64,000 nt of DNA from Mogibacterium sp. GTDB lineage: Bacteria > Bacillota > Clostridia > Peptostreptococcales > Anaerovoracaceae. The position numbers and the translations under genes were made by a program. Shown piece after piece: positions 1 to 7,516 of this stretch. Every line of letters begins with the position of its first letter. The stretch's first letter is position 1. The DNA is taken from contig JAKSSP010000003.1 in NCBI GenBank assembly GCA_024403035.1, forward strand, positions 1 to 64,000, read 5' to 3'. The notes beneath the pieces are model-generated. The model saw nothing but the letters and a program-made list of their open reading frames with translations, did not search any database and was not told the origin of the DNA.

Positions 1-381
1 CAATATAATGTGGCGGTCAGCATGATCGTCGTGAACGAAGAGAAGGATGAGATACTGCTGATACAGCAATACGGCAGACCATCGTACATACTGGTCGCCG
101 GATATGTAAGCAGAGGCGAGTCGCTCGAGGACGCGGTAGCCAGAGAAGTACGCGAGGAGACCGGCATGACCGTGTCGCATATGAAGTTCAACCGCACTCA
201 GTTCTTCGAGAAATCGGACACATTGATGTGCAATTTCACGGCATTCGTAAAGGACTCGAGCGAACTGGACCCTAACTATGAGATAGATTCATATTCGTGG
301 TTCACGCGCGATGAGGCAAGGGCCAACATCCGTCCAAACAGTCTGGCGGAGTACTTCCTCGTATCGTATCTGGATGAGTGA
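1..381 (+). CDS. NUDIX hydrolase, 5' end outside the window
   Basis: The frame is open to base 1, so the start lies upstream. The visible part holds a complete NUDIX box, from GYVSRGESLEDA to REVREETG, whose glutamates bind the divalent metal for cleaving nucleoside-diphosphate-linked compounds. The segment after the box (RTQFFEKSDTLMCNFTA) resembles the region that follows the box in NudC-type NADH pyrophosphatases, so a dinucleotide substrate is plausible but unproven. The stop overlaps the beginning of the next reading region, which suggests an operon with the C_GCAxxG_C_C gene. Confidence 0.85.
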   Translation, partial: QYNVAVSMIVVNEEKDEILLIQQYGRPSYILVAGYVSRGESLEDAVAREVREETGMTVSHMKFNRTQFFEKSDTLMCNFTAFVKDSSELDPNYEIDSYSWFTRDEARANIRPNSLAEYFLVSYLDE

Positions 382-392
382 CGGGAGATAAA

Positions 393-833
393 ATGAGCAG
401 AGCAGACAGAGCGGAAGAATTATTCAGACAAGGGTATAACTGCGGTCAGTCGGTGTTTGCGGCGTTCGCGGACGTGCTTGGCATGACGGTCGAGGAAGCC
501 GCGAAGATAGCGAGCCCGTTTGGCGCGGGATTCGGCAAGCTCAGAGAAGTTTGCGGAGCGGTGTCCGGCATGACACTTGTCGCGGGATACCTGAAGGGCT
601 ATTCAGATCCTGCTGATTATGAAAGCAAGAAGGAAGTGTACGCGCTTATCCAAAAGATGTGCGCTGAATTCGAAGAACGCCGGGGCTCTATCATCTGCAG
701 AGAGCTGCTGGGTCTGAAAAAGGGTGAGGATACAGCTGAACCTGCCGTGCGTACGGAAGAGTACTACCGGAGCAGACCGTGCATCGGCGCGTGCAGGACA
801 GCGGCAGAAATAGTTGAGAGAGAGATCCTGTAA
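393..833 (+). CDS. C_GCAxxG_C_C family redox protein
   Basis: A protein of about 146 residues with the family signature: YNCGQSVFAAFAD near the N terminus, then FGAGFGKLREVCGAVSG, and further cysteines (CRELLG, CIGACR) near the C terminus. The family is predicted to be redox active through these cysteines; its substrate is not established. I chose ATG 393 because GGAG sits 5 bases upstream. A GTG at 378 would add five residues and overlap the previous stop. It is closely followed by mutT and is probably co-transcribed with it. Confidence 0.85.
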   Translation: MSRADRAEELFRQGYNCGQSVFAAFADVLGMTVEEAAKIASPFGAGFGKLREVCGAVSGMTLVAGYLKGYSDPADYESKKEVYALIQKMCAEFEERRGSIICRELLGLKKGEDTAEPAVRTEEYYRSRPCIGACRTAAEIVEREIL

Positions 834-839
834 AAAAAT

Positions 840-1238
840 ATGAAGAAGATCAATGTTGTTGCGGCGATAATAATAAAGGACGGCAAAATCTTCGCGACCC
901 AGCGCGGCTACGGCGACTACAAGGACTGGTGGGAGTTTCCCGGCGGCAAGATAGAGCCCGGAGAGACGCCAGAGAAAGCGCTCGTGCGCGAGATCCGCGA
1001 GGAGCTTCATGCCGAGATAGAAGTGGGCCGGCTCGTCGATACCGTGGAGTACGACTATCCTAAGTTCCACATGGTGATGCGCTGCTATCTCTGCAGGCTG
1101 ATCTCGGAAAAGATCGAACTGGTAGAACATGAGGCGGCACGATGGCTCAGCGTGGATGACGTGTGGTCGGTCAGGTGGCTGCCATCGGATATAGAAGTTA
1201 TAGAGAATCTGTTTGGAGGACAGTTTTGCGCGGAATGA
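840..1238 (+). CDS. mutT: MutT-type 8-oxo-dGTP diphosphatase
   Basis: A 132-residue NUDIX protein of MutT size and layout: AAIIIKDGKIFATQRG is followed by the box GGKIEPGETPEKALVREIREEL. Family members sanitise the nucleotide pool by hydrolysing 8-oxo-dGTP, and the WWEFPGGK lead-in is typical of the MutT group. The gene starts 6 bases after the previous stop, and its own stop overlaps the next start as ATGA. With the neighbouring methionine-sulfoxide reductase it forms a small oxidative-damage repair cluster. Substrate assignment is by family resemblance only. Confidence 0.85.
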   Translation: MKKINVVAAIIIKDGKIFATQRGYGDYKDWWEFPGGKIEPGETPEKALVREIREELHAEIEVGRLVDTVEYDYPKFHMVMRCYLCRLISEKIELVEHEAARWLSVDDVWSVRWLPSDIEVIENLFGGQFCAE

Positions 1239-1687
1239 CGGATTACAAATTGATGAACAGTCAGCTGATGAGTCTTTCAGATGGCGTGGGGTGGGACATC
1301 ACAATACTGTCCAACGCCGCCGCTTTGCTGTGGGACTCGCTCAAAGACATAAACTGGGCGGGCTTTTACCTGATCCGCAGCGGCAGACTGGAGCTGGGAC
1401 CTTTCCAGGGCAAACCTGCCTGCACGGTAATTGAGATCGGAAAAGGCGTATGCGGCACGGCTGTGGCTGAAGACCTCACTCAGCTGGTAAAAAACGTGCA
1501 TGAGTTTCCGGGACACATAGCCTGCGACTCTGCCAGTAATTCGGAGATAGTCGTACCGGTACATGCCGGCGAAAAAATCTATGGCGTGCTGGACATAGAC
1601 AGCCCTATCCTAGCCCGTTTCGATGAAGAGGACAAGGCGGGACTCGAGGAGTTTGTGCGCATATTGGAATCGATACTGGAGAAATAA
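1235..1687 (+). CDS. msrC: Free methionine-(R)-sulfoxide reductase (GAF domain)
   Basis: About 150 residues forming one GAF domain with the fRMsr signature: NWAGFYL, then LGPFQGKPACTVI, GKGVCGTA, and HIACDSASNSEIVVPV. The three cysteines in GKPAC, GKGVC and HIAC match the catalytic and resolving cysteines of the family, which reduces free Met-R-sulfoxide with thioredoxin. ATG 1235 overlaps the mutT stop (ATGA), indicating translational coupling, and a GGAGG lies 15 bases upstream. All key residues are present, so it should be active. Confidence 0.9.
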   Translation: MTDYKLMNSQLMSLSDGVGWDITILSNAAALLWDSLKDINWAGFYLIRSGRLELGPFQGKPACTVIEIGKGVCGTAVAEDLTQLVKNVHEFPGHIACDSASNSEIVVPVHAGEKIYGVLDIDSPILARFDEEDKAGLEEFVRILESILEK

Positions 1688-1747
1688 CGAAAAAAGATGA
1701 ACTAGGAGATCCTTGAAGACAAATTGACCGCTCTTGGAGAGAGCGAA

Positions 1748-1996
1748 ATGCAGATGTTCAGGTTCCCTTCCGATGAGATAGAAGTGAAATTCTTTGAACT
1801 CTATATGGAGATGAGCCGCGAGTGCCGCGTCCGTGACAACCGCGGGCATGACTACTACGAGATGGTCGCGTTCATGTCGCTGAAGAACCGCGCGTCCGTA
1901 AATACCGCTCCTGTGAAACGCGTCAAGATAGGAAGAAACGATCCGTGCCCATGCGGCAGCGGAAAGAAATACAAAAACTGCTGCGGAAAGAACTGA
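1748..1996 (+). CDS. Small SEC-C zinc-motif protein
   Basis: An 82-residue protein ending in [20 protein letters not shown], the SEC-C zinc-binding motif (CxCx8CC), almost identical to the tail of the SecA encoded at 42098-44866. Such tails bind zinc and, in SecA, contact SecB or ribosomes; the role of stand-alone proteins is unknown. I chose ATG 1748 because GGAGA lies 7 bases upstream. The frame also extends back to a TTG at 1724. Just beyond it sits ATG-AAC-TAG (1697-1705) in the same frame, so an older, longer start may have been cut off by an amber codon. Confidence 0.65.
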   Translation: MQMFRFPSDEIEVKFFELYMEMSRECRVRDNRGHDYYEMVAFMSLKNRASVNTAPVKRVKIGRNDPCPCGSGKKYKNCCGKN

Positions 1997-2005
1997 GGGC
2001 AATCA

Positions 2006-2227
2006 ATGGGACTGTTCAGTAAAAAGAAAAGCGAATATCCGGGGATACCGGAAGGCTGCGAGCCTGTTTTGAGATGCAGTATCTGCACCGGCGAACAGAC
2101 TCTCTGCGCCAGAGACATTGAGACCGGAAAGCTGCACGAACTGATGCTCATCAGAAGACCGGAGCAGCTTGAAGGCTTTTGTGCGGAAAACGGCATATCA
2201 CCGGAGAACATGATAAAAATATACTGA
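2006..2227 (+). CDS. Hypothetical 73-residue protein with CxxC
   Basis: A short acidic protein (MGLFSKKKSEYPGIPEGCEP...) with a CSIC motif around residue 26 followed by another cysteine (TLCARD). This could form a small metal or redox site, but I do not recognise the family with certainty. It starts 10 bases after the SEC-C gene and ends about 30 bases before the DUF2804 gene, in the same direction, so it is probably part of the same transcript. There is no signal peptide or membrane segment. Confidence 0.6.
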   Translation: MGLFSKKKSEYPGIPEGCEPVLRCSICTGEQTLCARDIETGKLHELMLIRRPEQLEGFCAENGISPENMIKIY

Positions 2228-2260
2228 GTATTGGAGACCAAAAGACAAGGGGATGATGAT

Positions 2261-3283
2261 ATGAGAAATCATGAAGTAACGACGGTACAGCCGCTGCTGG
2301 ATGCGCAGGGCGAACTCAGGGAGCCGGGCTGGTCGCGCGGACTGGTGCAGAAATACAACAGAGCGGACATCAAGGCGCCTAAGTTCCGTATAAAGGAATG
2401 GGACTATTATCTTGTGACGGGAAAGGACTTTGCTGCCGCGTTCACTATATCTGATGACGGCTACATCGGCCTGCAGTCGGTCTCGCTGCTGTGGCTCGGC
2501 GATGGGCCATGGGAGCACACGGAGACCGTTCTGAACGCCTTCCCTATGGGCAAGCTGAGACTGCCGAATGACTCATCGTACGGCACAACAAAGTACAGCG
2601 ACAAAAGGCTGCGGATGAGTTTTGAGGTGAAGTATCAGACAAGGCACCTGAAATGCCATTTTGAGAACTTTATGGATGAGAAGCCTCTGGATGCTGAGAT
2701 CGTTCTGGAGCAGCCGCCGATGGACACGATGGTGATCGCGACGCCTTGGCCTGAGAAACATGCTTTCTATTACAACCAGAAGATCAACTGCATGAGGGCG
2801 TCCGGCTGGGTAAAGTTTGACGGCAAAAAGTATGAGTTCGATCCAAAGACCGACTTCGGAACGCTCGACTGGGGACGCGGCGTATGGACGTACGACAACA
2901 CTTGGTTCTGGGGCTCTGGCAACGCGGACGTTGACGGCAACAGCTTTGGCTGGAACATCGGTTACGGTTTCGGAGACACAAGCGCAGCGTCTGAAAATAT
3001 CCTCTTCTGGAACGGCAGGGCCCACAAGCTGGATGACATCACTTTCAACATCCCTGACAGCGGGTACATGGACAGGTGGACTTTCAGTTCTTCTGACGGC
3101 CGCTTCGAGATGGTATTCGAACCGGTGTTAGACAGGGCAGCCTGCCTCGATTACAAGGTGATCGTCTCGGATCAGCATCAGGTATTCGGAAGGATGAGCG
3201 GCAAGGCGATCCTTGACGATGATACGGAAGTCTGTATCAAAGACGTTCTGTGCTTCGCGGAGAAGGTACACAATAAATACTAG
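2261..3283 (+). CDS. DUF2804 family protein
   Basis: About 340 residues. The family hallmarks are a conserved N-terminal PLLDAQGELREPGWSR and central aromatic motifs around FGTLDWGRGVWTY and WFWGSGN, which fit a beta-rich fold. DUF2804 has no assigned activity, although its fold class has been likened to lipocalin/carotenoid-hydratase-like barrels. ATG 2261 is preceded by AAGGGG at a good distance; a TTG at 2231 in frame lacks such a site. No signal peptide is seen. Its transcript probably ends at the hairpin at 3320. Confidence 0.85.
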   Translation: MRNHEVTTVQPLLDAQGELREPGWSRGLVQKYNRADIKAPKFRIKEWDYYLVTGKDFAAAFTISDDGYIGLQSVSLLWLGDGPWEHTETVLNAFPMGKLRLPNDSSYGTTKYSDKRLRMSFEVKYQTRHLKCHFENFMDEKPLDAEIVLEQPPMDTMVIATPWPEKHAFYYNQKINCMRASGWVKFDGKKYEFDPKTDFGTLDWGRGVWTYDNTWFWGSGNADVDGNSFGWNIGYGFGDTSAASENILFWNGRAHKLDDITFNIPDSGYMDRWTFSSSDGRFEMVFEPVLDRAACLDYKVIVSDQHQVFGRMSGKAILDDDTEVCIKDVLCFAEKVHNKY

Positions 3284-3319
3284 AGAAAAACCAGAAATTA
3301 TTGAAAAAAGCGTTTACAA

Positions 3320-3352
3320 AATGGCTCGGAGAAGCAAAATCTCCGAGCCATT
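3320..3352 (+). terminator. Perfect 13-bp hairpin after DUF2804 gene
   Basis: AATGGCTCGGAGA at 3320-3332 pairs perfectly with 3340-3352 around a 7-base loop, 37 bases after the DUF2804 stop. There is no long U tract afterwards (CTTATG), so it is either a weak terminator or an mRNA-end stabiliser. Confidence 0.6.
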
Positions 3353-3406
3353 CTTATGTCTTCTATGATACAATTTATGTGGTATGCGGACTATTAAATA
3401 AACGCA

Positions 3407-4167
3407 TTGCTAAAGAGGAAGAAAATAAGAGGACTGGCAAAGAAGACGGGAATGCCGGTCGCGAAGGTCAAGAGAATACTTGAAGAATGCGCTGACAACG
3501 CCTACTTCATGGATGTGAAGCTCGGCAAGGGCGGCGCCAAGATCTATCTGCTCGTTCCTTTCGCGCCTGGAATCTTTGAGTTTCAGCTGGCAAGAAGCAA
3601 TGAGTATAACGAATCCCATCCTGAGATCTCGTTCTTGTTTCAGAGGCATGCCTTCGAATCGTATGGACAGGTAGCCGCATCGATGCCATCGCGGCCGGCA
3701 AGGAAGCTTCCATTTCGATCAACCGTTTCGTATGGTCTGGCCACAGCCTGACTCTCGCCAGAGACAAGAGAGAGTATACGGCGCTCGACAAGTCCGACCT
3801 CGACTTCGATCACATCAGCTGGGACAACATCAAGCGTCAGTTGCCTGGCGTAGATAAGGCAAAGGCCGGCACAAAGCGCAATGAGAGCCTCACATTCACT
3901 GAAGAGCAGCTGAAGGCTGAGACAGCCCGCTGCCTCGGATGCGGAGCTACACAGGTAGATCAGAACAGGTGCATCGGCTGCGGAGTCTGCACAACAAGGT
4001 GCAAGTTCGACGCTATCCACCTGATAAAGAAGTTTGATGAACCTGTACATTCGATCCGCTTCCGCGGGCCTTACGTTGAGAAATACCGCAAGGACCGCGA
4101 GATGAAGATCGCAGTCAAGAAGTTCATCAAGGAAGACAACAACAGAGGTGACGCAGGCAAGCGTTAA
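3407..4167 (+). pseudogene. Remnant of a 4Fe-4S/FAD oxidoreductase
   Basis: Two pieces of one large protein lie in different frames. The first (frame 2, 3407 to about 3660) reads TGMPVAKVKRILEECADNAY and then KIYLLVPFAPGIFEFQLARS, an iron-sulfur-oxidoreductase-like N-terminal segment. The second (frame 1, about 3664 to 4167) begins TGSRIDAIAAGKEASISINR, typical of the C-terminal end of the NAD(P)/FAD-binding region of glutamate-synthase-like flavoproteins. It ends in a cysteine cluster (CLGCGATQVDQNRCIGCGVC). The nucleotide-binding core that should lie between them is missing, and the frame changes at about 3660. I read this as an internal deletion that inactivated the gene. Confidence 0.75.
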
Positions 4168-4177
4168 AGGAGCAAGA

Positions 4178-4531
4178 ATGCACGAAGTTACGCTGCTCTA
4201 CGGCGATGCCGATAAAGTTGGAAAAGTAGTAAAAGATAACGGCCTCGATCACATGGATGCCATTGTGATCGAGGTCGGAGAAGCTACATCGGTGATACCC
4301 GAATTCCTGCAGGACGGATACGAGGTCATCTCGGATGACTATGACTTTCTGCGCGGATCGGAACTCATCATCGAGAGGATCACCGCGGTCGGACGCTGCC
4401 GGCAGTGCGGCACGGAATTCCCGATAGTCGCAAACAAGGGAATATGTCCCGAGTGTGGTAGTTTCGACAAGGATATCATTGAGGGCATGGACTTTTTCAT
4501 ACGTGAAGTCCGCGTCATGGAAAATCAATAG
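4178..4531 (+). CDS. hypA: HypA-like nickel/zinc metallochaperone
   Basis: About 117 residues. It begins MHEVTLL, the MHE N terminus whose His2 binds nickel in HypA. A zinc site of two CxxC pairs follows (CRQCGTEF and CPECGS). The order matches HypA/HybF, which delivers Ni to [NiFe]-hydrogenase. ATG 4178 has AAGGAG 5 bases upstream and restores the MHE terminus. No hydrogenase or other hyp gene lies in the window; the only redox neighbour is the broken flavoprotein just upstream, so its client is unclear. Confidence 0.8.
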   Translation: MHEVTLLYGDADKVGKVVKDNGLDHMDAIVIEVGEATSVIPEFLQDGYEVISDDYDFLRGSELIIERITAVGRCRQCGTEFPIVANKGICPECGSFDKDIIEGMDFFIREVRVMENQ

Positions 4532-4554
4532 GGTTTAAAAGGAGCGGGTTTTCT

Positions 4555-6630
4555 ATGGTCACATTCATGATGATACTTAGAATGTCAGCAGTTACGTTGG
4601 TATACGTCATACTGACATTTTTGGTATGGAGAAATCTTAAGGACAGGGAGATCACGCCCGATCTTAAGGCCGCGATAGGTCTGTTTTACGGGATCCTCTC
4701 GGTCATGTCGACCCATTTTGCCATCGACTACACCGACATGCTGCTCAATGTTCGTGATCTGGGTCCGATGTGCGCAGGCCTGTTCTTCGATCCGGTGTCC
4801 GGCATCATTGCCGGCCTGATCGGCGGTGTTGAGCGTTACATTGTGGGAACGTATTTCGGTATAGGCGAGTATACACGCGTGGCGTGCTGCGTATCCACAT
4901 GTCTTGCGGGATTCTTCGCAGCCTTCATGCATGTCTTCATTTTCAAAGGGAAAAAGCCTTCTGTCACATACGCGTTCTTCATGGGCGCGGCTATCGAAGT
5001 CTTCCACATGTATGTGGTGCTGATCACGCACAGGAATGACATGAGCGTGGCGTTCTATGTCGTAAGGGTATGCTCGGGCCCAATGATAATCTTCAGCGGT
5101 CTGGGACTGGCGTTGATCTCAGCTGCCATCAAAAAGAGTCTGGGCGAAACGCACAGTCCGTTCCGGGCGATCCCACCGCGGGAGGTTTCTGTTTCGAACA
5201 AGTTACAGGTATGGCTGTTCGGAGTCACTGTCGTTGTGCTTGTCATCAACTTCGGCTTTACCTATGCCATGCAGACACAGGCGGCGCTGCAATCAGCAAA
5301 AGCTGACCTGAAGACAGCGGGGATGGACATAAACAAATCCGTCAGCTGGATACATGATCGCGGCGGCAAAGCAGAGAACTACATCCATCACGTAGGTCTG
5401 ACCGGTACATTTGTCGTTCTTGATGAAACCGGAAATGTTGTCGCAGGCACACAGGGCGGCAAGTATTACAATGATGGGGTAAGGCAGCTCATCGATATGC
5501 ATGACAATCATCAACTTTTCTCAGCCAATGTTTTCGGAGAGGACTCGCTGTGCATGGTGCACAGATCGAGAGAGGGTCTCACGATTTTTGCTGAGATACC
5601 TGAGAGCGAGGTGTACGAAGTGCGCGATATCCAGGCATTAGAGACGATGCTGGCAGATATCCTGCTTCTTACCATCATTTATGTCCTGATTTCATTGCTG
5701 GTGCAGAGCATGGTGGTGGACAACCTGCTGAAGGTGACCGAATCACTCGGCAAGATCACACTTGGTGATCTGGAAGAAAAGGTCAATGTATACAACTCTT
5801 CAGAGTTCGCGTCGCTTTCCGATGATATCAACCTCACGGTGGATGTACTGAAGGGATATATAGATGCAGCTGAGAAACGAATGGAGCAGGAGCTTACGTT
5901 AGCTCACACCATTCAGAACTCGGCTCTGCCAAAGAATTTCACATTCTCTCATAAAGGTTTTGAGATCTTCGCGACTATGGATCCTGCCAAGGAGGTCGGC
6001 GGAGACTTCTACGACTTCTTCTTTGTTGATGCGGAAAAGATGGCACTGGTCATAGCCGATGTGTCCGGTAAGGGCATACCGGCAGCACTTTTCATGATGC
6101 GCAGCAAGACAGCCATCCGCAGTCTTGCGGAGAGCGGCGCAGAGCCGGCTGTGGTCCTTGAGAAGGTCAACGAGGAATTATGTGAGGGAAACGACATCAA
6201 CATGTTCGTAACAGTATGGATGGGCATCATAGACCTGAAGACGGGCGTGATGCGATGCGTCAATGCCGGTCACGAGTATCCTGCGATAAGGCATGGATCC
6301 GGACTATTCGAGACTCTGAAAGATACTCACCGTCCGCCTCTCGGCGCAATGGAGGACCTCACGTACGAGGAGTATGAGCTTCAGCTTGAAGCAGGCGATG
6401 TCCTGTATGTATATACGGACGGAGTTCCTGAATCGATCAATACAAAAGAAGAACAGTACGGAACTGACCGCATGCTCATTACCCTTAACTCAAACAGCAG
6501 CGGTTCGATGGCTGATCTGCTGGCAGATGTCAAAGCGGATATGGATCTGTTTGTAGGCGAAGCAGAGCAGTTCGACGATATTACCATGATGGGCTTCCGC
6601 TATAACGGTCCTCAAAAGGATCTTCATTAA
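4555..6630 (+). CDS. LytS-type membrane sensor with SpoIIE/RsbU phosphatase
   Basis: A 691-residue protein. Residues 1-190 form a multi-helix membrane block of the 5TM LytS type (LGPMCAGLFFDPVSGIIAGLIGG). A transmembrane helix near 220 leads to an extracellular sensor part, and another near 375 leads to a HAMP-like linker. The C-terminal third is a PPM/SpoIIE Ser/Thr phosphatase with VGGDFYDFF (about 480), DVSGKGIPAALF (about 500) and a final DDITMM metal aspartate pair. Such proteins usually dephosphorylate an anti-sigma-factor antagonist; no partner genes are adjacent, so the target must be elsewhere. AGGAG is 13 bases before ATG 4555; ATGs at 4567 and 4570 are alternatives. Confidence 0.88.
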   Translation: MVTFMMILRMSAVTLVYVILTFLVWRNLKDREITPDLKAAIGLFYGILSVMSTHFAIDYTDMLLNVRDLGPMCAGLFFDPVSGIIAGLIGGVERYIVGTYFGIGEYTRVACCVSTCLAGFFAAFMHVFIFKGKKPSVTYAFFMGAAIEVFHMYVVLITHRNDMSVAFYVVRVCSGPMIIFSGLGLALISAAIKKSLGETHSPFRAIPPREVSVSNKLQVWLFGVTVVVLVINFGFTYAMQTQAALQSAKADLKTAGMDINKSVSWIHDRGGKAENYIHHVGLTGTFVVLDETGNVVAGTQGGKYYNDGVRQLIDMHDNHQLFSANVFGEDSLCMVHRSREGLTIFAEIPESEVYEVRDIQALETMLADILLLTIIYVLISLLVQSMVVDNLLKVTESLGKITLGDLEEKVNVYNSSEFASLSDDINLTVDVLKGYIDAAEKRMEQELTLAHTIQNSALPKNFTFSHKGFEIFATMDPAKEVGGDFYDFFFVDAEKMALVIADVSGKGIPAALFMMRSKTAIRSLAESGAEPAVVLEKVNEELCEGNDINMFVTVWMGIIDLKTGVMRCVNAGHEYPAIRHGSGLFETLKDTHRPPLGAMEDLTYEEYELQLEAGDVLYVYTDGVPESINTKEEQYGTDRMLITLNSNSSGSMADLLADVKADMDLFVGEAEQFDDITMMGFRYNGPQKDLH

Positions 6631-6662
6631 ACACAAAGTAAAGAAGTAAGAGAGTTATCGAT

Positions 6663-7208
6663 ATGAAAGCAGTAGTTTTTTTTGGAGACGGGTTTGAAGA
6701 ATGTGAAGCACTGATAGTTGTCGATATCCTGCGCAGGGCAGGTGTTGAGACGACCATGGCTTCAGTCATGGGCAGGCTGCAGGTTGATTCATCGCGCCAT
6801 ATCAAGGTAATGGCGGATGCTCTTGCGGAAGATGTTGATTTTGATCCTGTCGATCTGATAGTCCTGCCGGGCGGACGTCTTGGTGTAGAAAACCTGAGCG
6901 AAAGCGCAGTCGTTAAAGAGCAGTGCGGGGAATTTGCGGCAAACAAGCATTTAGCGGCCATATGTGCAGCTCCTTGGCTTTTGGCATCTATGGGTTTACT
7001 GGAAGGCAGGAAAGCAACATGCCATCCTGACTTTGAAGGCGAGATGGAGGGAGTGATACTCACAGGCGAAAGCGTTGCAGCTGATGGAAACCTGATCACA
7101 GGTCAGGGGCTGGGCGCGTCTTTCGACTTTGCTTTTGAACTTGTAAAGATTCTGGTCGGCGAGGACAAAGCAGCTCAGATCAGAAAGGCGATCTGCTACA
7201 GATATTGA
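6663..7208 (+). CDS. DJ-1/PfpI family protein
   Basis: A 181-residue single-domain protein of the DJ-1 type: VVFFGDGFEECEALIVVDIL at the N terminus with the conserved glutamate, LIVLPGG, and the nucleophile elbow AAICAAPWLLA carrying the reactive cysteine. It then has the family GRKATCHP. Members act as glyoxalase III/deglycase or as stress chaperones; the exact reaction cannot be told from sequence. It follows the SpoIIE-type gene by 32 bases and ends at the strong hairpin at 7241, so the two genes may share a transcript. Confidence 0.88.
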   Translation: MKAVVFFGDGFEECEALIVVDILRRAGVETTMASVMGRLQVDSSRHIKVMADALAEDVDFDPVDLIVLPGGRLGVENLSESAVVKEQCGEFAANKHLAAICAAPWLLASMGLLEGRKATCHPDFEGEMEGVILTGESVAADGNLITGQGLGASFDFAFELVKILVGEDKAAQIRKAICYRY

Positions 7209-7240
7209 ATTGCGTGGCTTCTGAGTCGGAAATAGAGTAT

Positions 7241-7267
7241 AAAAAAACGGCCGGTTGGCCGTTTTTT
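7241..7267. terminator. Bidirectional intrinsic terminator
   Basis: A-rich arm, ACGGCC, GGTT loop, GGCCGT and six T residues. It works in both directions: it ends the DJ-1 transcript on the plus strand and the tRNA-Arg transcript on the minus strand, whose CCA end abuts the T run. Confidence 0.9.
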
Positions 7268-7342
7268 GGTGTCCCCGAGAGGATTCGAACCTCCGGCACA
7301 CGGTTTAGGAAACCGTTGCTCTATCCCCTGAGCTACGGAGAC
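7267..7342 (-). tRNA. tRNA-Arg (anticodon CCU)
   Basis: On the minus strand a full cloverleaf is present: acceptor GTCTCCG/CGGGGAC, D arm GCTC/GAGC, anticodon stem ACGGT/ACCGT around loop TTCCTAA (anticodon CCT), T arm GGAGG-TTCGAAT-CCTCT, discriminator A and an encoded CCA. It reads AGG codons. A good promoter lies just upstream (7360-7388) and a terminator directly follows. Confidence 0.97.
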
Positions 7343-7359
7343 ATATTGCGTGCCCGAGT

Positions 7360-7388
7360 ATGATAACACAGTTCCCGCGAGATATCAA
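7360..7388 (-). promoter_or_regulatory. Sigma-A-type promoter of tRNA-Arg(CCU)
   Basis: On the minus strand: TTGATA (7383-7388), 17 bases, TATCAT (7360-7365). The predicted start is about 10 bases before the tRNA 5' end. Confidence 0.75.
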
Positions 7389-7516
7389 GGTGCGTGAAGG
7401 TTAATAAAATGCTTAATAAAATGAAAGGCAATCCGTTGCCGCTGCTGTCGTATAATAATATAGGAAAAAATCGAAATCGATCCTTTATTGATTCTGATAA
7501 TAAAAGGAGTAATTGC

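Noticed and set aside
3301..3483. 60-codon frame after DUF2804
   Set aside because: It consists of the hairpin at 3320-3352 and out-of-frame sequence of the broken oxidoreductase.
7451..7456. TATAAT as lipoprotein promoter
   Set aside because: No acceptable -35 at 16-18 bases upstream, so I could not support a promoter call.
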